Shown here: positions 1 to 7,145 of the stretch, in pieces
Layout: every line of letters starts with the position of its first letter
How positions within the stretch are numbered: the first letter of the stretch is position 1
Source of the DNA: Rosettibacter sp964572725
GTDB taxonomy: Bacteria; Bacteroidota; Ignavibacteria; Ignavibacteriales; Melioribacteraceae
Direction: 5' to 3'
Assembly (NCBI GenBank): GCA_964572725.1
Contig: CAZNFW010000031.1
Location: 1 to 31,254 of the forward strand
DNA: 31,254 nucleotides
Translations under genes and position numbers: made by a program
The notes under the pieces: model-generated
Databases searched by the model: none
What the model was told of the DNA's origin: nothing
Seen by the model: the letters and a program-made list of their open reading frames with translations, nothing else

Positions 1-10
1 TTAAAAAACC

Positions 11-26
11 TTACTTTTTAGACAAC
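11..26. repeat. possible terminus of a small inverted-repeat element cut by the window edge
   Basis: The bases TTACTTTTTAGACAACC match, with one difference, the right-hand 17-bp arm of the inverted-repeat element at 21376-21463 (TTACTTTTTAGACAGCC). In that element this arm is the right end, so any full element here would lie to the left and outside the window. The match is visible directly. Calling it a mobile-element end is an inference. Confidence 0.4.
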
Positions 27-31
27 CCTAT

Positions 32-154
32 TAGGGTGAGTTTTTTAACAATAAATGTAAATACTTTTGAGATTTTAATTTTAGCAGCGAATTACACGAA
101 TTATCACGAATTTTTATATAGATTCTTCACTTCGTTTCGCTCGTTTAGAATGAC
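32..154. repeat. dispersed repeat, direct copy A
   Basis: This copy runs from TAGGGTGAG to GAATGAC and is repeated in the same orientation at 202-327. Shared blocks include AATTTTAGC-GCGAATTAC, GAATTATCACGAATTTTTAT and GATTCTTCACTTCGTTTCGC, with only scattered substitutions and small indels. No reading frame is kept, so it is a non-coding intergenic repeat. Together with copy B and the palindromes it fills most of the first 480 bases, where no gene was found. A diverged inverted copy lies near 29700-29745. Confidence 0.8.
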
Positions 155-201
155 TTTCTAAAATTTCTTATTAAAACAATTTTCCCAAAAAACTTTTTTA
201 T

Positions 202-327
202 TTAGAGTGAGTTATTTTAACAATGAACATAAATACTTTTGAGGCTTTTAATTTTAGCCGCGAATTACGCGAATTATCACGAATTTTTATATAGATTCTT
301 CACTTCGTTTCGCTTGTTCAGAATGAC
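202..327. repeat. dispersed repeat, direct copy B
   Basis: This is the second direct copy of the element at 32-154, about 170 bases downstream. It includes the core AGCCGCGAATTACGCGAATT, which is itself partly self-complementary, and the tail ATTCTTCACTTCGTTTCGCT followed by GAATGAC. The two copies are clearly homologous but not identical, so the duplication is not recent or has been maintained loosely. Confidence 0.8.
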
Positions 328-362
328 AAGGTGAGTTGGATATGTTTTTTTCACGAAACGAA

Positions 363-381
363 CTTGCTTGCAGCAGGCAAG
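363..381. repeat. small palindrome 1 (CTTGCTTGC-A-GCAGGCAAG)
   Basis: The arms are nine bases around a single central base, with one G-T type mismatch. It stands out as GC-richer than the surrounding AT-rich sequence. It lies just before a stretch reading AATCTGTGAAAATC. It resembles the second palindrome 36 bases further on, since both contain GC(A/G)GCAGG-type cores. Confidence 0.55.
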
Positions 382-416
382 AAAATAATCTGTGAAAATC
401 CTTTAAAATCTATGTT

Positions 417-435
417 ACCTGCCTGCGCAGCAGGT
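417..435. repeat. small palindrome 2 (ACCTGC...GCAGGT)
   Basis: Six-base outer arms ACCTGC/GCAGGT flank an inner CTGCGCAG that is itself self-complementary. It interrupts a run reading ...AAATCTATGTTA and CCGTGTTCTATTTT..., as though inserted into a longer low-complexity repeat. From about 480 to 720 nothing recognisable is present: no ORF, RNA gene or convincing promoter. Confidence 0.55.
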
Positions 436-723
436 CCGTGTTCTATTTTCTAAAAATCTTACTTTAGATAGCCCCCATGTTTAATCGAACTATTTCCTAC
501 TTCAAGGAATCTATGTTTATTTCACTTACAAAATTTATTTTCGATAACATAAAGTAATTTTTTACAGTTTGTAATAATTCCAATCAACAACTTTAGAAGT
601 GTAATATATATAATTCTTGAGACCACTTATTGAATTACAAATAATAATAAACCATTAAAAAATTGTTTTATCCTTGTTTGATAATTTAATTACTTTCGTA
701 TGATAGAAATATTTTTAAAATAA

Positions 724-751
724 AAAGTCCCGCAAAATTTAGCGGGACTTT
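724..751 (-). terminator. rho-independent terminator of the groESL operon
   Basis: A perfect 10-base inverted repeat (AAAGTCCCGC at 724-733, GCGGGACTTT at 742-751) encloses an 8-base loop. It lies 21 bases past the groEL stop. Read on the minus strand it is a GC-rich stem followed by TTTTTATTTTA, the classic intrinsic terminator layout. Confidence 0.92.
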
Positions 752-771
752 CAGAAGGAGGGAAGTTATGA

Positions 772-2400
772 TTAATACATATCACCCATTCCGCCGTGTG
801 GCATAGGAGGAGTTTTTTCTTCTTCTTTCTTTTCGTAAACAACAGCTTCAGTTGTAATTAATAATGAAGCAACTGAAGCAGCATTTTCGAGTGCTGTTCT
901 TGTAACTTTTGTTGGATCGATAACTCCAGATTTCATTAAGTTTTCATAAGTTTCTGTTTGAGCATTAAATCCGAAATCATCTTTGCCTTCAAGAACTTTG
1001 TTGAGTACAACAGCACCTTCAAGACCAGCATTAGCAGCAATTTGTTTTAATGGTTCTTCAAGAGCTTTTTGAACTATTTTAACACCAGTAGCCTGATCTT
1101 CATTTTCTACTTTGAGATTTTCTAAGGAAGCAATTGCTCTTACTAATGCAACACCGCCGCCAGGAATAATTCCTTCTTCTACAGCAGCTCTTGTAGCATG
1201 GAGAGCATCTTCAACACGAGCTTTCTTTTCTTTCATTTCAACTTCTGTAGCTGCGCCAATCTTCAATACAGCAACACCGCCAGAAAGTTTTGCAAGTCTT
1301 TCCTGTAATTTTTCTCTATCGTAATCAGAAGTTGTTTTTTCAATTTGAGCTTTAATTTCATTAATTCTCTTCTTAATTTCATCAGGTTTACCAGCACCTT
1401 CAACAATTGTAGTATTATCTTTATCAACTGTAATCTTCTTTGCTCTTCCTAAATATTCAAGTGTAGCATTTTCTAATTTGAAACCTCTTTCTTCAGATAT
1501 TACTGTACCATCAGTTAAGATAGCAATATCTTCGAGCATTGCTTTTCTTCTGTCACCAAAACCAGGAGCTTTAACAGCACATACTTTTAATGTACCACGT
1601 AATTTATTAACAACTAAAGTTGCAAGAGCTTCACCTTCGAGGTCTTCTGCAATGATTAACAAAGCACGGCCAGCTTGAGCAATTTTTTCAAGAATTGGCA
1701 ACAAGTCTTTCATTGCAGAAATTTTTTTGTCATGAATCAATATATATGCATCTTCTAAAACAGCTTCCATTGTTTCAGAATTTGTGACAAAGTAAGGGGA
1801 AATATAACCGCGGTCGAACTGCATACCTTCAACGACTTCGAGTGTAGTTTCTGCAGATTTGCTTTCTTCAACTGTAATAACTCCATCTTTTCCTACTTTT
1901 TCCATTGCATCAGCAATTAAATCACCAATAGCTTTATCGTTGTTAGCTGAAATAGCACCAACCTGAGCAATTTCGTCTCTTCCACCAACTTCTTTACTGA
2001 TAGATTTAAGATATTCAACAACTTTTGAAACTGCCAAATCAATACCTCTTTTCAAATCCATTGGGTTAGCACCAGCAGTTACATTTTTTAAGCCTTCGCG
2101 GAAAATTGCCTGAGCTAAAACTGTAGCTGTTGTAGTACCATCACCAGCAACATCACTTGTTTTTGAAGCAACTTCACGAACCATTTGAGCACCCATGTTT
2201 TCAATTGGGTCCTCAAGTTCAATTTCTTTTGCAACAGTAACACCATCTTTTGTAACTGTAGGTGCACCAAATTTTTTGTCTAATATTACATTTCTTCCTT
2301 TTGGTCCCAATGTAACTTTAACTGCATTAGCTAATTTATCAACTCCAGCTTTTAATGCATTCCTTGCTTCCGAACTAAATTGAATTATTTTTGCTGCCAT
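772..2400 (-). CDS. groEL: chaperonin GroEL (HSP60, large subunit)
   Basis: This is the ATP-driven cytosolic folding chamber that works with the GroES lid. The 542-residue length is standard. Visible signatures are LGPKGRNVILDKK near residues 31-43, the catalytic Asp of TKDGVTVAKEI (residue 52), the nucleotide loop GDGTTTATV at 86-94 and DALHATRAAVEEG in the second equatorial part, which carries the other ATPase aspartate. The tail ends in GGMGDMY, so the usual long GGM run is very short. The ATG is preceded by AAAAAAGGAGGAATCT, a near-ideal ribosome binding site. The gene follows groES by 27 bases and ends just before a hairpin terminator, so the two form one operon controlled by the CIRCE element upstream of groES. 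Confidence 0.99.
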   Translation of the reverse strand: MAAKIIQFSSEARNALKAGVDKLANAVKVTLGPKGRNVILDKKFGAPTVTKDGVTVAKEIELEDPIENMGAQMVREVASKTSDVAGDGTTTATVLAQAIFREGLKNVTAGANPMDLKRGIDLAVSKVVEYLKSISKEVGGRDEIAQVGAISANNDKAIGDLIADAMEKVGKDGVITVEESKSAETTLEVVEGMQFDRGYISPYFVTNSETMEAVLEDAYILIHDKKISAMKDLLPILEKIAQAGRALLIIAEDLEGEALATLVVNKLRGTLKVCAVKAPGFGDRRKAMLEDIAILTDGTVISEERGFKLENATLEYLGRAKKITVDKDNTTIVEGAGKPDEIKKRINEIKAQIEKTTSDYDREKLQERLAKLSGGVAVLKIGAATEVEMKEKKARVEDALHATRAAVEEGIIPGGGVALVRAIASLENLKVENEDQATGVKIVQKALEEPLKQIAANAGLEGAVVLNKVLEGKDDFGFNAQTETYENLMKSGVIDPTKVTRTALENAASVASLLITTEAVVYEKKEEEKTPPMPHGGMGDMY

Positions 2401-2427
2401 AGATTCCTCCTTTTTTTATTCTAAACT

Positions 2428-2727
2428 TTATTTGTTTATAATTCCGTAAATATCACTTTCTCTCATAATTAAATAATCTTCACCATCAATTTTAACTTCA
2501 GTTCCTGAGTATTTGCCATAGAGAACAGTATCACCAACTTTAACATGCATGCTGATTAATTTGCCGTCTTCTGTAATTCTTCCTTCCCCTACTGCAACAA
2601 CAGTTCCTTCAATTGGTTTTTCTTTTGCGGTATCGGGAAGGATAATTCCCCCTTTTGTTTTTTCTTCTGCTTCTTTTGGCTTTACAATTACTCTATCTGC
2701 CAAAGGTTTAATTTTGAATTCTGCCAT
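2428..2727 (-). CDS. groES: co-chaperonin GroES (HSP10)
   Basis: This is the heptameric lid of the GroEL chamber. The protein has 99 residues, typical for the family. It shows KPLADRVIVKP at the N-terminus, the mobile-loop region EAEEKTKGGIILPDTAKEKP near residues 20-40 and the closing VLYGKYSGTEVKIDGEDYLI segment. The ATG is preceded by GGAGGTAACCT. It is the first gene of the groES-groEL pair and lies 19 bases downstream of a CIRCE operator, so HrcA-type heat-shock repression is expected. Confidence 0.98.
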   Translation of the reverse strand: MAEFKIKPLADRVIVKPKEAEEKTKGGIILPDTAKEKPIEGTVVAVGEGRITEDGKLISMHVKVGDTVLYGKYSGTEVKIDGEDYLIMRESDIYGIINK

Positions 2728-2746
2728 AGGTTACCTCCTTTTTTAA

Positions 2747-2773
2747 TTAGCACTCATTTTAAGCGAGTGCTAA
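2747..2773. promoter_or_regulatory. CIRCE operator (HrcA binding site)
   Basis: TTAGCACTC at 2747-2755, nine bases, then GAGTGCTAA at 2765-2773. This matches the established CIRCE consensus in every arm position. It sits between the putative groES promoter and the groES ribosome binding site, the usual place for the HrcA repressor to block transcription until heat shock. The hrcA gene itself is not in this window. Confidence 0.97.
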
Positions 2774-2800
2774 AATATAGTTTGTGAATAATTTTGTCAA
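2772..2800 (-). promoter_or_regulatory. putative sigma70-type promoter for groES
   Basis: On the minus strand a perfect TTGACA (2795-2800) is followed after 17 bases by TATTTT (2777-2772). TATATT at a 15-base spacing is an alternative -10. The downstream end abuts the CIRCE element, so repressor binding would occlude it. There is no experimental support and the -10 box is imperfect. Confidence 0.6.
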
Positions 2801-3022
2801 GAGGGATTTACAAGAAATATTGAAAATCCAGCTGTAAAGGCTATATTTTTTGATGAATTTGAAAATCGAATTGAATTAAGCCGCAGTTTATTTTTTTAAT
2901 AATCAAAATATTATTATTATAATTTTAATCAATTAATCACTTTAAAATAAATGAAGAAACAGATAAATATAAATAAAGTGATTGAGAAGCTGCGATTTCC
3001 CATGAAAATATTGAGTACAAAA

Positions 3023-4339
3023 CTATGCTCTTTTTACGCCAACAACTACTTTTGAACCTTCAACACTTTTTACAATAATTAAAGAATCATGAGTTATATA
3101 ATCACCTTCAGTTACAACATCTATTCGTTTACCATCAATCAGTGCAGTTCCAGAAGGACGCAAATCTGTAAGTGCAATTCCCTCTTTGCCTATCAGTTCA
3201 ATAAATTTTTCTTTAATTGCATAGCCAGATTTTTCTTGTACTTTTTCCTGTAAAATTAGCTTGTTGAACATGATTGTCTTTGGCAAAAATTTTATTAAAG
3301 CTGCTATCACGATAATAGTTGCTAAAAAAGTAAAAGCCAGTTGAATAATTGCAAAAGATATTAAATTCATATCAATAACAGGGAAATCTGAAATCAAACC
3401 TAAGAATAATCCTGCAATCATTAAAATAATTCCAAAGATTCCAAAAAATCCAAAACCCGGAATAACAAAAATTTCAATAAGCAGCAAAATTAAACCCAGA
3501 ATAAATATTATAATTTCAATTACAGATGCTAATTGTAATATATAACCTGAGCCAAAAAATAATGCAAGGCAAATCAAACCAAGAGTTCCTGGTAATCCCC
3601 AACCTGGAGTTTTAATTTCTGTATAAAGTCCAATCAATCCAAGGATAATCAGCAATGAGGAAACAATGGGATGACTTAAGAATCTCACAAAATCTTCTGC
3701 CCAGTTTGAAGTAACAGTAACAATAATTGCATTTTTATAACCGAAAGCATCTTTGATTTCTTCTAAAGAAGTTAAAACTGTATCTGCCATTTTAAATTTT
3801 AGAGCTTCTTCAGAAGTAAGAGTGATAAGTTTAGTGCTGTCATCTTGCAAGTCTGGAACTACAATTCTTTCATCAACCATACCCTGAGCAATATCTGTTC
3901 TCCTTCTATTTTTTTCTGCAGTAGCCCGCATTTCAGAGCGCATATATGATTGATATTTTTCGGATTGTTTTTGTCCGGCTTGGTCAACAACAGTTGTTGC
4001 GCCCATCGAAGCACCAGGTACCATAACAATTTTTTCACACGAAAGAGCAATTAAAGCCCCAGCGGAAATTGCCCGTTTATCAATAAATGCAATGGTTTTA
4101 ATCTTGCTGTTGAGTATTGCATCTTTAATTTGAGTTGCGGCATCAACTCTTCCGCCAAAAGTATTAATACGAAATATAACAGCTGCAGCAGAATTTTTTT
4201 CTGCTTCGTTAATAACTCTTTTTACATAAGGAGCTAAACCAAGATCAATATCGCCCTCAATATTACCATAATAAATCTTTTGTGCTGAAATATTTTCGAT
4301 AATGGAAAAGATAATAATCAGTAAAAATAATTGTTTCAA
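3023..4339 (-). CDS. NfeD-family membrane-bound serine protease (ClpP/SppA class)
   Basis: This 438-residue protein has three parts. An N-terminal signal peptide (about residues 1-19, ending ISAQ) leads into a ClpP-like protease domain. The probable nucleophile is Ser92 in ISAGAL, and a candidate partner Lys lies near 128 in the EKYQSYMR stretch. Next come several hydrophobic membrane segments (about 215-350). A C-terminal NfeD/OB-fold domain follows (GKEGIALTDLRPSGTALIDG onward). Relatives cleave stomatin-like proteins and influence membrane quality control. No stomatin gene is adjacent here. The start codon is TTG, preceded by AAGAGGGAAAA. No Met occurs before about residue 106, and the signal peptide begins right at this TTG, which supports the choice. 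Family is certain; substrate is unknown. Confidence 0.9.
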   Translation of the reverse strand: MKQLFLLIIIFSIIENISAQKIYYGNIEGDIDLGLAPYVKRVINEAEKNSAAAVIFRINTFGGRVDAATQIKDAILNSKIKTIAFIDKRAISAGALIALSCEKIVMVPGASMGATTVVDQAGQKQSEKYQSYMRSEMRATAEKNRRRTDIAQGMVDERIVVPDLQDDSTKLITLTSEEALKFKMADTVLTSLEEIKDAFGYKNAIIVTVTSNWAEDFVRFLSHPIVSSLLIILGLIGLYTEIKTPGWGLPGTLGLICLALFFGSGYILQLASVIEIIIFILGLILLLIEIFVIPGFGFFGIFGIILMIAGLFLGLISDFPVIDMNLISFAIIQLAFTFLATIIVIAALIKFLPKTIMFNKLILQEKVQEKSGYAIKEKFIELIGKEGIALTDLRPSGTALIDGKRIDVVTEGDYITHDSLIIVKSVEGSKVVVGVKRA

Positions 4340-4402
4340 TTTTCCCTCTTGGTAATTGTTTAAAAAACTTTTCTCAGATTAATATGCAAATGTCAATATA
4401 AT

Positions 4403-4627
4403 TTAACTATCATTTTTTGTGCTATTAATCCTTTTCATTATCCATTCCCAATCAGGTTTATAGTAATTAAAAAAAGAATGGAAATTATCTTTTATCCATT
4501 CATAATAATCTTCTTCAACATACTGGCAGAATGCTTCGTTAAGTTCTTCTAAAGAAATATTTTCAGGAATTTCAACACCCTTTAATTCTTCTAATAAAAA
4601 TTCTTTAATAACTTCTCTGTCAAGCAT
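4403..4627 (-). CDS. small acidic protein of unknown function, coupled to the HNH nuclease gene
   Basis: This is a 74-residue protein that I do not recognise. It has about 18 Asp/Glu against 8 Lys/Arg, and is rich in Trp, Tyr and Phe toward its C-terminus (DYYEWIKDNFHSFFNYYKP). No signal peptide or membrane segment is visible. I start it at ATG 4627 because AGGAGG lies seven bases upstream; the frame stays open further up but inside the nuclease gene. Only one base separates its ATG from the nuclease stop, so translation is probably coupled. As the last gene of the methyltransferase-nuclease cassette it could be an inhibitor, a specificity or assembly subunit, or a passenger. None of these is shown by the sequence. 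Confidence 0.75.
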   Translation of the reverse strand: MLDREVIKEFLLEELKGVEIPENISLEELNEAFCQYVEEDYYEWIKDNFHSFFNYYKPDWEWIMKRINSTKNDS

Positions 4628-4628
4628 T

Positions 4629-5225
4629 TTAATTCCTCCTTTTGCCGTTTGGTCTTTCAATATGACCATTTATATTGTACTTATCGTATGCATCAAAAAC
4701 ATCTTTACAAAATTTTATCATTTTTTCATCCTGATTTTTAATAGCCTGTTTATAGATTTTAATAAAAAATCGTTTACCTGCTTCAGTTTGTGAATAATTT
4801 TTCTTCATCAGATTATGTTCCATACACAAAGTTTGACCATTTTCAACAGTATTCTTTCCGCCCTTGTCTTTTGGGACAATGTGATCTGCACAAATTTCAA
4901 CTCCATCTTTTCTACCTCTTCCACAAACTACACATTTATATTTATCTCTCTTAAATATTTTATCTTTTACAGCTTTGGGAAAATCATATAGTTGATTTTC
5001 TTTAACAAAATCAGGGTCATATCTGTAAATTCCTTTTTTTACTTTTATAAGCTTACCTTCTTGGTAAAATTTACGAATCTGTCTCCATATATCTCGAGGT
5101 TTTTTGCCATATAACTTTATATACTGTTCTTCTACCCAATCTACAACTGGCCCATGAGATAAATCTTTATTAGGATGTTTTTTAAAATATTCCATTACCA
5201 AATCGCCAATACTTTTTTTACTCAT
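4629..5225 (-). CDS. winged-helix plus HNH endonuclease, probable restriction enzyme
   Basis: This 198-residue protein has a basic winged-helix-like N-terminal part (about 1-70, with PRDIWRQIRKFYQEGKLIKV) and a central HNH nuclease. The nuclease shows zinc ligands C98xxC101 and C134xxH137, the catalytic DHI (His115) and Asn129. A helical basic tail follows. HNH nucleases use a beta-beta-alpha-metal fold to cut DNA. A frame open to 5327 would add 34 residues overlapping the methyltransferase. I prefer ATG 5225, four bases after the methyltransferase stop, with GGAG ten bases upstream. Pairing with a modification methylase in one transcript strongly suggests a type II restriction enzyme. A solitary homing-type nuclease is less likely. 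The recognition sequence cannot be read from this. Confidence 0.85.
   Translation of the reverse strand: MSKKSIGDLVMEYFKKHPNKDLSHGPVVDWVEEQYIKLYGKKPRDIWRQIRKFYQEGKLIKVKKGIYRYDPDFVKENQLYDFPKAVKDKIFKRDKYKCVVCGRGRKDGVEICADHIVPKDKGGKNTVENGQTLCMEHNLMKKNYSQTEAGKRFFIKIYKQAIKNQDEKMIKFCKDVFDAYDKYNINGHIERPNGKRRN
4635..4640 (-). promoter_or_regulatory. ribosome binding site that fixes the start of the small acidic gene
   Basis: AGGAGG on the minus strand, seven bases from ATG 4627. It is formed by the Arg-Arg codons of the nuclease C-terminus, so the nuclease end doubles as the translation signal of the next gene. Confidence 0.85.
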
Positions 5226-5229
5226 TAGC

Positions 5230-6030
5230 TTATTTCTCCAAAATCGATTCAAGATTAAGTTGAATAACATTAGCTTCTCTAAGTAGACGGCGTTTTGATA
5301 ATTCACAATAATTTTTATCAATTTCAATTCCTATACCTTTTCTATTAGTTAGAGAACATGCAATTAAAGTTGAGCCACTACCAAGAAAAGGATCAAGAAT
5401 TGTGTCGCCTACATAGCTGAATAATTTAATACATCTTCTTGGAAGTTCAACTGGAAATGGTGCGGGATGACCGATTCGTTTCTTACTTTCACCCATAAAA
5501 TTCCATACGCCATTAGTCCATTCTACAAACTCTTTTTTAGTAATATCAGATTTTTTACTACCACTAGTTTTCTTCCATCTCTTTTTATATAAAATTACAA
5601 TCATCTCTACAGGTGCAATTACATAAGGTGCACTTGCAGATAACCATGAACCCCAAGCTGTTCTTCTCGAAATATTCTGTTCGTTCCAAATTATTGTTGA
5701 GTGATATTGAAAACCAATTTTCTTTGCAATTGTTACTATATCTGCATAAACGCTTTGCTGTCCACCTTTATTTTTATCCAATGGAATATTTAAACAGAAT
5801 CTACCATCATTTTTTAATACATTATAAGCTTTTTCAAGCCATTTATTGGTGAAATCAAGATAAGTATCATAATTCATATCATCAGAATAAGAGTTATATT
5901 TTATGTCAACATTATAAGGTGGGGAAGTAATAATTAAATCTATTGAATCTTCTGAGATTACTTTAGTAGTCAAAAAATCATCGTTATAAATTTCTATATC
6001 ATCAATTTTATAATAAAGTTTACTCTTCAT
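5230..6030 (-). CDS. site-specific DNA methyltransferase (TSPPY type, N4-cytosine or N6-adenine)
   Basis: This 266-residue enzyme transfers a methyl group from S-adenosylmethionine to an exocyclic amino group in DNA. The catalytic motif TSPPY is at 35-39, near the N-terminus. The SAM-binding DPFLGSG is at 213-219, near the C-terminus. This is the permuted (beta-class) order. HPAPFPVELPRR (188-199) is typical of this family. TSPPY is common among N4-cytosine methylases, but adenine specificity cannot be excluded. The variable middle (about 120-180) should hold the target-recognition region. It is the first gene of the cassette with the HNH nuclease, and would protect host DNA from it. Confidence 0.93.
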   Translation of the reverse strand: MKSKLYYKIDDIEIYNDDFLTTKVISEDSIDLIITSPPYNVDIKYNSYSDDMNYDTYLDFTNKWLEKAYNVLKNDGRFCLNIPLDKNKGGQQSVYADIVTIAKKIGFQYHSTIIWNEQNISRRTAWGSWLSASAPYVIAPVEMIVILYKKRWKKTSGSKKSDITKKEFVEWTNGVWNFMGESKKRIGHPAPFPVELPRRCIKLFSYVGDTILDPFLGSGSTLIACSLTNRKGIGIEIDKNYCELSKRRLLREANVIQLNLESILEK

Positions 6031-6172
6031 AATTGCCTTAAAAGAATAATCACAATAAATTTATTCAACTTATGCAAGAAAGTAAATAAAATGATTGGGT
6101 AACAATTAAAAAATCTTTTCTTACTTTGTTCCTCAGAATGTTAATCAAAATATGCTGTAATTTTTATAAAAA

Positions 6173-7063
6173 CTATCTATCTATAAACGCATAATTCATC
6201 ATTTTATAGACAAGTTTAGCAGCAACAAAATTGGAAGATGGATGATATTTTGTTGGAGCCAGTTCAACTACATCAAATCCAACAATATTTTTTTCTGTTC
6301 CAACTGACTTAAGTAAATTCATAGTTTCGTCCCAGAATAATCCTCCGGGTTCTGGTGTTCCGGTTGCTGGAATTAATGAAGGATCCAAACCATCTACATC
6401 AAAAGTAATGTAAACATTTTCTGATAAATTATTTACAATCAGTTCATGCCAGTTATCTCCATACATTCCCATTTTGATTTCGCGGGCATAAAATGTTTTT
6501 ATTCCTTTCTTCTGTTTCAATTCAACTTCTTCTATGCATTGAGCACGAATTCCGACTTGAACAATATTAGTATTGAATTCAGCAACTCTTGCCATAACAC
6601 TTGCGTGGGAATATTTTGAACCTTCATAACTGTCTCTTAAATCTGAATGAGCATCAATTTGCAAAATAGATAAATTTGGAAATCTTTCGTGATATGCCAT
6701 AATTGGTGCTGCAGAAAGTGAATGTTCGCCTCCAAGTGTTACTACAAATTTACCTTCGTCAATATGTCTTGCTACTTCTTTATGAATTTTTTGTAATGCT
6801 TTTTCAATTGATAATTTATTAAGATTCATCGGTTCAAGCGTACAAATTCCTTTTTCAAAACATAATTCTCTCTTTTGTTCTTCATCATAAAATTCAACAT
6901 AATGAGAGGCTTTTAAGATTTCTTGAGGACCTCTGCCTGTTCCTTTTCCATAACTTACTGTTTTTTCAAGTGGTACTGAGAGAACTACAATTTGAGAATT
7001 TTTATAATTAGAATATTTTTTTTCAATGCCAAGAAAATTTTGTTTTATTCCAAGTTCCTTCAT
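6173..7063 (-). CDS. speB: agmatinase (ureohydrolase family)
   Basis: This 296-residue enzyme of the arginase/agmatinase family hydrolyses agmatine to putrescine and urea using two Mn ions. The metal ligands are all present: His114 in GGEHS, DAHSD at 137-141 and FDVDGLDP with Asp222 and Asp224. The length fits agmatinase, and the family includes guanidinobutyrase and formiminoglutamase, so the substrate is not proven. Agmatinase is favoured because a deoxyhypusine-synthase-like polyamine enzyme lies in the same window (20323-21369). The ATG start has only a weak GGTGAAAT signal upstream. The gene is separated from yajC by an inverted repeat and probably has its own promoter. Confidence 0.9.
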   Translation of the reverse strand: MKELGIKQNFLGIEKKYSNYKNSQIVVLSVPLEKTVSYGKGTGRGPQEILKASHYVEFYDEEQKRELCFEKGICTLEPMNLNKLSIEKALQKIHKEVARHIDEGKFVVTLGGEHSLSAAPIMAYHERFPNLSILQIDAHSDLRDSYEGSKYSHASVMARVAEFNTNIVQVGIRAQCIEEVELKQKKGIKTFYAREIKMGMYGDNWHELIVNNLSENVYITFDVDGLDPSLIPATGTPEPGGLFWDETMNLLKSVGTEKNIVGFDVVELAPTKYHPSSNFVAAKLVYKMMNYAFIDR

Positions 7064-7085
7064 ATTTCACCCTGTTAATTTTTTC

Positions 7086-7136
7086 GACTGTCTTAATCAA
7101 AAAACATTGTAAAATATTCTAACGATTAAGACAGTC
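7086..7136. repeat. 51-bp element with perfect 13-base inverted ends
   Basis: GACTGTCTTAATC at 7086-7098 and its exact complement GATTAAGACAGTC at 7124-7136 enclose 25 AT-rich bases. It lies between yajC and speB. It could act as a hairpin terminator for yajC, but no strong T-run follows on the minus strand. The outer CTGTCT/AGACAG resembles the ends of the element at 21376-21463, so a small mobile element is an alternative. Confidence 0.65.
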
Positions 7137-7145
7137 TAATTTTAA

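Noticed and set aside
1..480. CRISPR array in the repetitive left end
   Set aside because: The repeats are ~125 bp, only two copies, diverged and without regular spacers; no cas gene is present.
1112..1678. Plus-strand open frames opposite groEL
   Set aside because: They lie antisense to a clearly conserved gene, have no ribosome sites and no recognisable protein features.
2935..2983. Inverted repeat AATCACTTTA/TAAAGTGATT downstream of the NfeD gene as a terminator
   Set aside because: The stem is AT-rich with a 29-base loop and no T-run on the correct strand, so it is too weak to call.
5226..5327. Longer start for the HNH nuclease
   Set aside because: It would overlap the methyltransferase by almost 100 bases; the ATG at 5225 has its own Shine-Dalgarno and a conventional start.
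4403..6030. Recent foreign origin of the methyltransferase cassette from base composition
   Set aside because: By eye its AT content and codon use are like the neighbours, and no flanking direct repeats or integrase were found, so transfer is possible but not shown.
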